Assembly (NCBI GenBank): GCA_022600215.1
Contig: JAHZKV010000053.1
Location: 1-5,837 of the forward strand
DNA from: a bacterium
Lineage (GTDB): Bacteria > Chlamydiota > Chlamydiia > Chlamydiales > 2-12-FULL-49-11
Direction: 5' to 3'
Length of the DNA: 5,837 nt
This document shows positions 1-5,837 of the stretch, piece by piece. Position 1 is the stretch's first letter, and every line of letters starts with the position of its first letter. The translations under genes and the position numbers were made by a program. A model generated the notes under the pieces. That model did not search any database and had not been told where the DNA came from. It saw only the letters and a list, made by a program, of their open reading frames with translations.

Positions 1-216
1 CATATGGAAACTGAAGAAGAAAAAAGATTACGAGAAGAGGAAGAGACCTTCACTGAACTCTCACGCTATATCATCCATTGCATGCTTCATTGCAAAGGCT
101 ATAAAGATGAGACTGTTACAGAGAAAAAGCTCATAAGAGCCGAAGAAGACAAAGCGATAAAGCATGCTTTGGAGAAAAAAGTCCTTCTTACAAATCCCAA
201 TCCTTTATATACATAG
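1..216 (+). CDS. ybeY: Endoribonuclease YbeY (rRNA maturation factor), C-terminal part, 5' end outside window
   Basis: YbeY is a cytoplasmic metal-dependent endoribonuclease needed for 16S rRNA 3'-end maturation and ribosome quality control. The reading frame is open through the window's left edge, so only about the last 71 residues are present. The ATG at position 4 is probably internal. The family signature is visible: counting from that ATG, H25-CML-H29 is followed by GYKD at 32-35, then an R-x-x-E-D segment near 45-49. In the commoner form of the motif (HxxxHxxGxDH) the third metal ligand is His. Here the last two positions are K-D, a variant I recall from Bacteroidetes YbeY proteins, so D35 may take the ligand role. 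The C-terminus after residue 55 is a short unconserved tail. The stop (TAG, 214-216) lies four bases before the next start, suggesting coupled translation with the CorC-like gene. The family call is firm, although the fragment is short. Confidence 0.85.
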   Translation, partial: HMETEEEKRLREEEETFTELSRYIIHCMLHCKGYKDETVTEKKLIRAEEDKAIKHALEKKVLLTNPNPLYT

Positions 217-220
217 AATT

Positions 221-1549
221 ATGGCGATACTTTATCTCAATCTATCCCTCCTATTTTTGGTTTTCTCCCTTATCCTCTATGCGTTACATTCTGCGCTAGA
301 ACCTCTCTCAAAAAAGGAGCTAGAAGAACTTTTAGAAAGGAAAAGCACAGCTCCCCTTAAAAAGATCAAGAAAAGCCTCAAAAACTCAAGCGCCGCACTC
401 TCTCACCTCCTCACGCTTACTACCTTACTTGTTTTCACCCTCTTTCTAGCTTCTATCTTAGTCTTTTTTTCCGCTACCAACCTGGCTTTAGATATTGAAA
501 AAGGGGTATCTCAGTCCTTCACCAACTACTTTTATCTGCTAATTGCCGCTGTTCTTATTGGAGTATCCACACTAGAGTTTTTTACCCTTGCGAAGGTCAT
601 CACCTCCTATTGCTCAAAAGGAACCATCAAAGCCTTAAGCATCATTGGCTCTATCCCAATCTACCTATTTTTCCCCCTCACCTATCCAACCCTGCTTCTG
701 GGGCAAAAACTTTCCCAAAAGAGAAAGCTCCCTGCAGAGAGGGACCTCATTAAGAGTAAGCTTTTAGAAATTGCAAATGAAGAGAGCCACCCTGGAATCG
801 ATCCCATGAAAAAAAGACTCATTCAGTCTCTGGCACATTTTGATGAAAAGACATGCAGAGAGATAATGGTGCCAAGAATTCGAATGGAGTGTTTAGAAAA
901 CACCTCCTCTATCTTTGAAGCACTCACCCTCTTTATTGATGAAGGGTACAGCCGTATCCCTATCTATGAAAAGAGCATCGACCACATCACAGGCATGCTC
1001 TTATATAAAGATGTCCTTGAGTACACCTTTAAGCGCGGCATGAAGGATATAGAGACTATTCAAAAAGCTCCCATCGCATCTTTAGTGACACCCATTTTAT
1101 ATGCACCAGAAAACAAGCAAATTTCCGAACTTTTCCAAGTCATGCACACAAGAAAAATTCACGCTACTATTGTGGTAAATGAATATGGATGCACAGAAGG
1201 TCTTGTCACTATTGAAGATATTTTTGAAGAGTTAATAGGTAGTGAAATCTTAGATGAACATGATGAAGAAGATGATCTTATGTATAAAAAGACACACGAC
1301 AAAGGTTGGATTATCGAAGCAGATCTTAGCATCATTGATGCAGAGCGTGAATTTGGAATAGCTCTCCCACATGATAAAGAATATGAAACCATTGGTGGCT
1401 TTATTTCCAGTACACTCGGCTCTATTCCAAAAGCAGGAACAACGATTCACTTCAATCAATATGAAATCAAAGTACTATCTAGTACCGAAAGAAAAATTCT
1501 AAAAGTGAAAATCTCCATCTCCACTCCTGCAGTAGCGGGCGAAAAGTAA
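221..1549 (+). CDS. CNNM/HlyC/CorC-family (TlyC-like) CBS-domain membrane protein
   Basis: This 442-residue protein belongs to the family of CorB/CorC/TlyC proteins, linked to Mg2+/Co2+ transport and often misnamed hemolysins. Hydrophobic membrane segments lie at about 3-24, 62-86, 102-126 and 138-162. Two CBS domains follow (about 213-340), with the family landmarks REIMVPR (213-219), GYSRIPIYE (242-250), GMLLYKDVLE (258-267) and NEYG..EGLVTIEDIFEEL (320-338). The acidic DEHDEEDD stretch (345-352) leads into the C-terminal CorC_HlyC domain (about 353-432). The start was set at ATG 221, four bases after the ybeY stop. It has no clear Shine-Dalgarno sequence, so coupled re-initiation is likely. 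An in-frame ATG at 164 would add 19 polar residues inside ybeY and place them before the first membrane helix, so I consider it unlikely. The DUF21 membrane domain is divergent, with the usual Gly-Asn and Pro-Lys motifs not recognisable, so transport activity is uncertain. Confidence 0.88.
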   Translation: MAILYLNLSLLFLVFSLILYALHSALEPLSKKELEELLERKSTAPLKKIKKSLKNSSAALSHLLTLTTLLVFTLFLASILVFFSATNLALDIEKGVSQSFTNYFYLLIAAVLIGVSTLEFFTLAKVITSYCSKGTIKALSIIGSIPIYLFFPLTYPTLLLGQKLSQKRKLPAERDLIKSKLLEIANEESHPGIDPMKKRLIQSLAHFDEKTCREIMVPRIRMECLENTSSIFEALTLFIDEGYSRIPIYEKSIDHITGMLLYKDVLEYTFKRGMKDIETIQKAPIASLVTPILYAPENKQISELFQVMHTRKIHATIVVNEYGCTEGLVTIEDIFEELIGSEILDEHDEEDDLMYKKTHDKGWIIEADLSIIDAEREFGIALPHDKEYETIGGFISSTLGSIPKAGTTIHFNQYEIKVLSSTERKILKVKISISTPAVAGEK

Positions 1550-1556
1550 AAAAAGA

Positions 1557-1585
1557 TTGATTAATATTTCTCGTACCATTATAAA
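1557..1585 (+). promoter_or_regulatory. Sigma70-type promoter upstream of the RHS-like gene
   Basis: TTGATT at 1557-1562 (4 of 6 matches to TTGACA) and TATAAA at 1580-1585 (5 of 6 to TATAAT) are separated by exactly 17 bases. They lie in the only substantial gap of the window, 30 bases before the RHS-like start. A start site near 1592 is inferred. It would give a 5' leader of about 23 bases containing the ribosome site AAAGG at 1603-1607. A perfect TATAAT also occurs at 1596-1601, but no -35-like hexamer stands at the right distance. This promoter probably serves the RHS-like gene and everything downstream as far as maf. Confidence 0.6.
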
Positions 1586-1614
1586 GATACCTTTTTATAA
1601 TCAAAGGTTTAGAT

Positions 1615-3222
1615 ATGAAGATCCATAAATATTTCCAAATTGCTCTTTTTTTACTCCCTCTTACTCTTTCTGCAAAAGACTCCACTGCTCATTTTGTAAA
1701 TGCAGTGACAGGAGATATGGAGATTCACACTGTTGATTATGTAGTAAAAGGAGATAAATCTATTCCCCTTCAAAGAAAGCGCCTTTTTTCCACCACCCCA
1801 CGCTCTGATCAACCGCTGTGGAAAATGATGGAAGCAATTGGTGTCTTCCCCCAACTTCATCTTTACCTGAAAAAAGAAAACGGAAGATATGTCGCCGAAA
1901 TGACAGATGATACGTTTGGAGAGTGTGAATTTATTGATTACAAACACTGTAAAAATGAAATCCACCTGCGCTTTCAAAAAAGAGCACAAAAAGGAACAAG
2001 CCCTTTTGCTTATAATTTCTCCCCATCTGCAGTGGATAATCCAAACAACTCCTCTTTAACTATCTATCGTGAAAGAAAACAGGCTGTCATGAACATGCCA
2101 AATGGAAGTATCAGATATTATGGTATTGCTAGCCCCCATCGTACAAAAGCAGATAAGCGTGCGGGCCATTTCTGGAAACTTGGCTACCGCTATCGCCTTG
2201 AAAAAGAGATCCACCTTGATGGGACAGAAACCATTTACACTTATAACGGAGAGCAAGAAGTAACTATTCAAAGAACTAACCAAAAAGATGGCGAAGTTTA
2301 TTGTAGCGTCAAAATCCAACCAGCTTGGTTTCCTGCCTATGGAGTAGACGTCTTTGGTAGTGATGGAAAATACGTTACCTATCACTTAAATACTATGGAT
2401 GGGAAAATCTTCATCTCCTCTGTAGAGCTTGGACTAACAGCAGATAAAAATAAAAAAGACAATAATAGTATCCATCGTCCATACACTTACCTCAAGGATG
2501 AGTATAAAAACCGCTATTTTGTGAGAACATTCTTTATGAACGAAGACTCCTATCGCGTTGCCTATACCCTTCCTGAATATAGAGAATTAGAAGATGACAC
2601 TGTTTTAGTAGAATTTAACCCGTCACAAGGAAAAGTAGCAAAAATCTACAAAAACGAAGAACTTCTAGTAAGCTTTAATCACATGAGAAAAATGACGGTA
2701 GCAAACTTTGCAGATGGAACTTCCAAAAAGTTTTACCATGCTAATGGTCGCTTACAAAAAATAGAATCCTTTGATGAGCAACAAGCACTTATTGGTATTG
2801 TAGAATATGAGTGGGAAGGATCACTTCTCAAGAGGAAATACCTTTCTAAGACCGCTGAAAAAAGGGACTCTAAAATAGAATTTTCCTACGATTCCTATCA
2901 AAATCTAAAAGAAAAAGAAGAGGTAGAAATGCTTCCTCTCACAAAAGATGACAAAAACACCGATAAAGCGAAAAAAGGAAAGCCACAACAAAGGGAAGGG
3001 GATAAAATAGTTACTACCTATACCTACAATAAGGAGCACCGCTGCATTCTCAAAAAACAAGTGAAGAAAATCAAAAAAGTAATGGACTATGGTAAAGAGG
3101 AAAAGTTCAATAAAGAAAAAAAAGAAAAGTACGACGTTGCTTCTTCTACAGAAACGGAGTATACCTATGACCAAGAGACAGGCGCTCTTACCTCTACCAT
3201 CATTGATGGGGTAGAAGAGTAG
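1615..3222 (+). CDS. Secreted RHS/YD-repeat-like protein lacking an RHS core
   Basis: This 535-residue protein of unknown function starts with a clear Sec signal peptide: K2 to K5, a hydrophobic core at 7-19, and probable cleavage after LSA at 18-20. Residues 27-60 (VNAVTGD, then a TVDYVV strand and PLQRKRLFST) match the opening of RHS-type proteins, where a 'VN..TG' motif precedes 'L.l.R.y.S'. YD-repeat-like hairpins recur further on: IYTYNGE (207-213), FADGTSKKFYHANGRL (365-380), FSYDSYQNL (423-431), YTYNKEH (469-475) and YTYDQETGAL (516-525). A lysine-rich, charged region (about 411-505) interrupts the later repeats. Complete RHS proteins are usually well over 1000 residues and end in a conserved core plus a variable toxin tip. 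Neither is present here. The start has AAAGG (1603-1607) seven bases upstream. It could act at the cell surface or periplasm, or be a truncated remnant. No toxic activity can be assigned. Confidence 0.7.
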   Translation: MKIHKYFQIALFLLPLTLSAKDSTAHFVNAVTGDMEIHTVDYVVKGDKSIPLQRKRLFSTTPRSDQPLWKMMEAIGVFPQLHLYLKKENGRYVAEMTDDTFGECEFIDYKHCKNEIHLRFQKRAQKGTSPFAYNFSPSAVDNPNNSSLTIYRERKQAVMNMPNGSIRYYGIASPHRTKADKRAGHFWKLGYRYRLEKEIHLDGTETIYTYNGEQEVTIQRTNQKDGEVYCSVKIQPAWFPAYGVDVFGSDGKYVTYHLNTMDGKIFISSVELGLTADKNKKDNNSIHRPYTYLKDEYKNRYFVRTFFMNEDSYRVAYTLPEYRELEDDTVLVEFNPSQGKVAKIYKNEELLVSFNHMRKMTVANFADGTSKKFYHANGRLQKIESFDEQQALIGIVEYEWEGSLLKRKYLSKTAEKRDSKIEFSYDSYQNLKEKEEVEMLPLTKDDKNTDKAKKGKPQQREGDKIVTTYTYNKEHRCILKKQVKKIKKVMDYGKEEKFNKEKKEKYDVASSTETEYTYDQETGALTSTIIDGVEE

Positions 3223-3269
3223 ACTTTTATCTATTTTTATGATACACTTGCCTAAAAAAAGGATGGTTC

Positions 3270-5168
3270 ATGGCTCGATCAATTTGTAAAACACATCCTG
3301 CAATATCTCTTGCAGGACATAGTGGGAATTGGAATTTTATCTTCATACCAGGAACGGGCCTTCCTGAAAAAACTATCCTTCGGTTTGATATTTTATCTGA
3401 TGGAGAAAATGGCTCTTGGCAACTCCCTCAAGCTGCTTCTAATATTAAGTTGAATTGTATTTGGCTCAATATTGGAGATGAGAAAAAAATTATTCCAGAA
3501 GAAGTCACCACCAATGGCAAAACTGTTTTTGATTTCACTCTAAATAGAGCGGTAAAGGCTGGGGAAGAGCTTATCATTACGATGGGATCTTTTGGTAAAT
3601 CTTCGGACAAAAAAAATACCGCACAAACCTACACACAAAGAAGACGTCCATTCCACCTCTATGTAGATACAAAAGGTAAGAAAAATTTTCCAAAAGAGCC
3701 AGAAACCTTTCACCTTGATATCAAAGGTGGAGAGTTAAGCAATATCCGTATTATTGGCCCATCCATGGTAGCTCGCAATGACCGTTTTGATTTAATGCTT
3801 CGCTTCGAAGATGCTTTTGGAAACCTTACTGGGTATGCTCCTGAAGACACCTTGATAGAACTCTCCTACGACCAACTAAGGGAAAATCTAAACTGGAAGC
3901 TATTTATCCCAGAAACTGGATACCTCTCCTTACCAAACTTATATTTTAATGATCCTGGAACTTATCGCATTAAGTTAACCAATCTGCAAAATAAAAATGT
4001 CTATCACTCCCCTCCTATTGAATGTTTACCAGAAAGTGGAAATAGCCTCTATTGGGGAACACTCCATGCAGAATCTACCAGATTTAAAACAGCGGAAGAG
4101 TTAGAAAATTCTTTGCGTAGTTTCCGTGATGACTATGCACTTCAATTTTATGCCTCCTCTGTATTTGAAGATGAAGAGTCTACTTCTGCACCAGATTGGA
4201 AGCTAGTATCCTCTCAAATTGCTCAATTTAATGAAGAAGAACGTTTTGTTTCTATGCTAGGATTCCAATGGTTTGGAGAACCTTCTACAGAAGGTCTTCG
4301 TCACTTTATTTATCCAAAAGATAACAAACCTATCCTTCGGATGAAAGATAGCAAATCCAATACCTTAAAAAAAATCTACCGCTCCCACACTCCAAAAGAA
4401 TTACTGTCTATCCCTTGCTTAACTATGGCAAAAGGATTCTCTTTTAACTTTAAAGAGTTCAACCCTGAATTTGAAAGGGTAGTAGAAATTTTCAATAACT
4501 TTGGCTCTTCAGAATGCAGTGCTAAAAAGGGTAATAATTTCCCTATTCGCACCAAAGGAAGAAAATCAGGAATGTCAGAAACCGAAGAAGGCTCTATCCA
4601 AAAAGCCCTTTCTAAAAACAATCGTTTTGGATTTGTAGCTGGAGGAACCGATAGACGCGGCATCTACAAAGAAACCGTAGAAAATGACCAAATTGAATAC
4701 AGCAGTGGCCTTACCGCTATCTCATCCAAAGATTATTCTAGAGATAATTTATTTTCAGCTCTTTATGACAGGAGTTGTTATGCCACCACAGGCGCTCGTA
4801 TTGTGGTTAGATTCCAAATTGCAGGGATGCCTATGGGAAGTGAAATTTCCACAGAAACAAAACCTGGCCTAGAATATAACAGACATATAGAAATTAAAAT
4901 TGCAGGAACAGATAAAATTAAAGAAGTAATCCTGTATCGAAATTTAGAGAAGTATAAAGTATTTAATGACTTAGGCGTGGAACACACCCTTACCGTTGAT
5001 GATAGCGATCCAATTTCTAAAGTTACTCTCCAATCACCAGATGATAGGCCAGACTTTGTCTACTACTACTTGCGCATCACTCAAGAAGATGGCCAAACAG
5101 CCTTTATCACTCCAATTTGGATTGATCACGTAGTAAAAACTTCAGTAAAAGGAAGAGGCAAGAAGTAA
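3270..5168 (+). CDS. DUF3604-family protein (PHP-like fold), probable catalytically degenerate member
   Basis: This 632-residue protein, about the usual DUF3604 length, matches the family nearly end to end. The N-terminal sandwich starts with AGHSGNWNFIF (15-25). The centre carries YWGTLHAES (261-269), MLGFQWFG (329-336), VEIFNNFGSSE (405-415) and GFVAGGTDRRG (454-464). The C-terminus has SGLTAI (479-484), CYATTGARI (503-511), MPMGSEI (520-526) and YYYLRITQEDGQTAF (598-612), followed by PIWID (615-619). DUF3604 resembles PHP-type metallo-phosphoesterases. However, the expected GDLH is GTLH, the TDH motif is missing near 294-301, the HH of 'IPHH' is CL (383-384), and SDxH reads TDRR. H266, E406 and D461 remain. 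I see no signal peptide, so a cytoplasmic location is inferred. The start has AAAAGGA at 3257-3263, six bases upstream, and the frame closes just before it. Substrate and role are unknown. Confidence 0.82.
   Translation: MARSICKTHPAISLAGHSGNWNFIFIPGTGLPEKTILRFDILSDGENGSWQLPQAASNIKLNCIWLNIGDEKKIIPEEVTTNGKTVFDFTLNRAVKAGEELIITMGSFGKSSDKKNTAQTYTQRRRPFHLYVDTKGKKNFPKEPETFHLDIKGGELSNIRIIGPSMVARNDRFDLMLRFEDAFGNLTGYAPEDTLIELSYDQLRENLNWKLFIPETGYLSLPNLYFNDPGTYRIKLTNLQNKNVYHSPPIECLPESGNSLYWGTLHAESTRFKTAEELENSLRSFRDDYALQFYASSVFEDEESTSAPDWKLVSSQIAQFNEEERFVSMLGFQWFGEPSTEGLRHFIYPKDNKPILRMKDSKSNTLKKIYRSHTPKELLSIPCLTMAKGFSFNFKEFNPEFERVVEIFNNFGSSECSAKKGNNFPIRTKGRKSGMSETEEGSIQKALSKNNRFGFVAGGTDRRGIYKETVENDQIEYSSGLTAISSKDYSRDNLFSALYDRSCYATTGARIVVRFQIAGMPMGSEISTETKPGLEYNRHIEIKIAGTDKIKEVILYRNLEKYKVFNDLGVEHTLTVDDSDPISKVTLQSPDDRPDFVYYYLRITQEDGQTAFITPIWIDHVVKTSVKGRGKK
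5150..5158 (+). promoter_or_regulatory. Ribosome binding site supporting the TTG start at 5169
   Basis: AGGAAGAGG, inside the last codons of the DUF3604 gene, ends ten bases before TTG 5169. This purine-rich, Shine-Dalgarno-like run is the reason to accept a TTG start. The only in-frame ATG (5253) lies after the membrane helix and would leave a 22-residue peptide. Confidence 0.45.
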
Positions 5169-5321
5169 TTGTTAGTAGCTTTTCTCTCTTTTATTCTTAG
5201 CTTTTTTCTACTTTCTGTTGCAGCCGCGCTTCTCTATCTTTGTAAAAAAAATATGAGAGCAAGATGTGGATCCCCAGAAAGCTGTGAAAATTGTAAAAAT
5301 AGCTGTAGGAGAAAAAAATGA
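5169..5321 (+). CDS. Small single-span membrane protein with Cys-rich tail (unnamed, 50 aa)
   Basis: I do not recognise a named family. The frame starts with TTG immediately after the DUF3604 stop and gives 50 residues. Residues 2-24 form one uninterrupted hydrophobic helix. They are followed by a basic, cysteine-rich tail with C25, C33, C39, C42 and C46 (a C-x2-C-x3-C cluster at 39-46) and a final RRKK. Positive charges after the helix suggest that the tail faces the cytoplasm. The layout resembles other tiny helix-plus-Cys-cluster proteins, such as FeoB-associated Cys-rich membrane proteins, but no feoB is nearby and the motif is not the same. Its TGA overlaps the maf ATG (ATGA at 5318-5321), a typical sign of a real, coupled gene. 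A run of eight A (5244-5251) just after the helix could permit slippage. Metal or redox binding is an inference from the cysteines only. Confidence 0.62.
   Translation: MLVAFLSFILSFFLLSVAAALLYLCKKNMRARCGSPESCENCKNSCRRKK
5306..5311 (+). promoter_or_regulatory. Strong ribosome binding site for maf
   Basis: TAGGAG ends six bases before the maf ATG at 5318, inside the end of the Cys-rich small gene. It is the best Shine-Dalgarno match in the window and fixes the maf start. The arrangement implies that translation of the small gene and of maf are linked. Confidence 0.7.
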
Positions 5322-5837
5322 ATCTTCCCGCACCCTTAATTCTTGGCAGCTCTTCCCCAAGACGTAAAGAGATCCTCTCTTTGTTTGATTTTACTTTTAC
5401 CATTGATGGAGCAGATATTGATGAATCTCAAATTTCAGAAGAGCTCTCCCCTGCTGAGTATACCAAAACTCTAGCCAAACGAAAAAATGAAGCTCTACAA
5501 AATAAACACCCTGGCTGCATCATCATCTCTGCAGACACCATTGTCTATCATGAAGGCAAGTTCTTAGGAAAACCAAAAAATGAGGAGCAAGCTTTTGCTG
5601 CTATCAAAAGTCTTTGTGGAAAAACCCATATCGTAGGCACCGCCGTTGCCCTTTCCTATCAAGGAAAGACCCTTTGTGAATTTGAGGAAACAAAAGTAAC
5701 CCTTCGAGAGTTGACAAACGAGCAAATCCATCAATACATCAAAACTTTTCATCCCCTTGACAAAGCCGGTAGCTATGGAATACAAGATGGCGCGGGGATT
5801 TTGATACAAAAGATTGAGGGAAATTTCCATAACGTGG
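5318..5837 (+). CDS. maf: Maf/YhdE-type nucleoside triphosphate pyrophosphatase, 3' end outside window
   Basis: Maf proteins hydrolyse non-canonical or certain canonical nucleoside triphosphates to monophosphate and pyrophosphate in the cytoplasm, and some affect septum formation. The first 173 residues are present, and the frame is open at the right edge. The family motifs appear in order: ILGSSSPRRKEIL (8-20) with the phosphate-binding SxSPRR, acidic residues around 30-36, PAEYTKTLAKRKNEA (45-59), SADTIV (71-76) with D73, LGKP (83-86), KTHIVGTAVAL (102-112), and DKAGSYGIQDGAG (148-160). ADTIV plus YGIQ is the pattern of the YhdE subgroup (dTTP/UTP pyrophosphatase) rather than the YceF subgroup. 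About 20 residues, including the usual 'GLP' ending motif, lie beyond the window. The start overlaps the preceding small gene by four bases and has a strong ribosome site. The family call is firm, while the substrate is inferred from subgroup motifs. Confidence 0.93.
   Translation, partial: MNLPAPLILGSSSPRRKEILSLFDFTFTIDGADIDESQISEELSPAEYTKTLAKRKNEALQNKHPGCIIISADTIVYHEGKFLGKPKNEEQAFAAIKSLCGKTHIVGTAVALSYQGKTLCEFEETKVTLRELTNEQIHQYIKTFHPLDKAGSYGIQDGAGILIQKIEGNFHNV

Noticed and set aside
164..220. Earlier ATG (164) as start of the CorC-like gene
   Set aside because: It would overlap ybeY by 53 bases and add 19 residues before the natural membrane-helix start. ATG 221 fits the family better.
1589..1608. 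Inverted repeat ACCTTT / AAAGGT that could hide the ribosome site of the RHS-like gene
   Set aside because: The stem is only six AT-rich pairs, and the inferred transcript start near 1592 would remove half of the left arm.
1651..2385. Open frames on the - strand inside the RHS-like gene
   Set aside because: They lie opposite a coding frame with clear RHS motifs, encode low-complexity Phe/Ile-rich peptides and show no family motif.
3223..3269. Possible promoter before DUF3604 (TATGAT at 3238-3243)
   Set aside because: No -35-like hexamer lies at 16-18 bases upstream. The gap is short and fits an operon junction.
4684..4872. A second + frame inside the DUF3604 gene
   Set aside because: It overlaps the most conserved part of DUF3604 in another frame and has no motif of its own.
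5169..5837. Terminator or attachment site near maf
   Set aside because: No GC-rich hairpin followed by a T run, and no direct repeats, were seen around the DUF3604-maf junction.

Overview
The window is an AT-rich, densely packed stretch of bacterial chromosome with every gene on the + strand. It reads as Chlamydiota, most likely an environmental (amoeba- or arthropod-associated) lineage rather than Chlamydia itself. That is an inference from three things: a ybeY gene followed directly by a TlyC-type CBS-domain 'hemolysin' gene (an adjacency I recall from Chlamydia), the divergent style of these proteins, and an orphan RHS-like secreted protein beside a DUF3604 protein. No rRNA, tRNA or other phylogenetic anchor is present, so the assignment is tentative.

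Layout. Positions 1-216 hold the 3' end of ybeY (rRNA maturation endonuclease). Four bases later starts a CNNM/HlyC/CorC-family membrane protein (221-1549) with a divergent membrane domain and well-kept CBS and CorC domains. A 65-base gap carries a good sigma70-type promoter. It is followed by a secreted RHS/YD-repeat-like protein (1615-3222) that ends without the usual RHS core. A 47-base gap leads to a DUF3604 (PHP-like) protein (3270-5168) whose scaffold is conserved but most of whose expected metal ligands are replaced. Directly after its stop comes a 50-residue, TTG-initiated small protein (5169-5321) with one membrane helix and a Cys-rich tail. Its stop overlaps the start of maf (5318 to the window edge), a nucleotide pyrophosphatase gene cut by the window end.

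How the genes work together. ybeY and the CorC-like gene appear translationally coupled. The promoter at 1557-1585 probably drives a second unit of RHS-like protein, DUF3604 protein, Cys-rich membrane peptide and maf, because no terminator is visible between them and the last three genes are nearly or actually overlapping. YbeY and Maf are housekeeping proteins. The three genes between the promoter and maf are the unexplained part: a secreted repeat protein, a probable pseudoenzyme and a tiny Cys-rich membrane protein. No stretch longer than 300 bases lacks a gene, and no mobile element, CRISPR array or RNA gene was seen.
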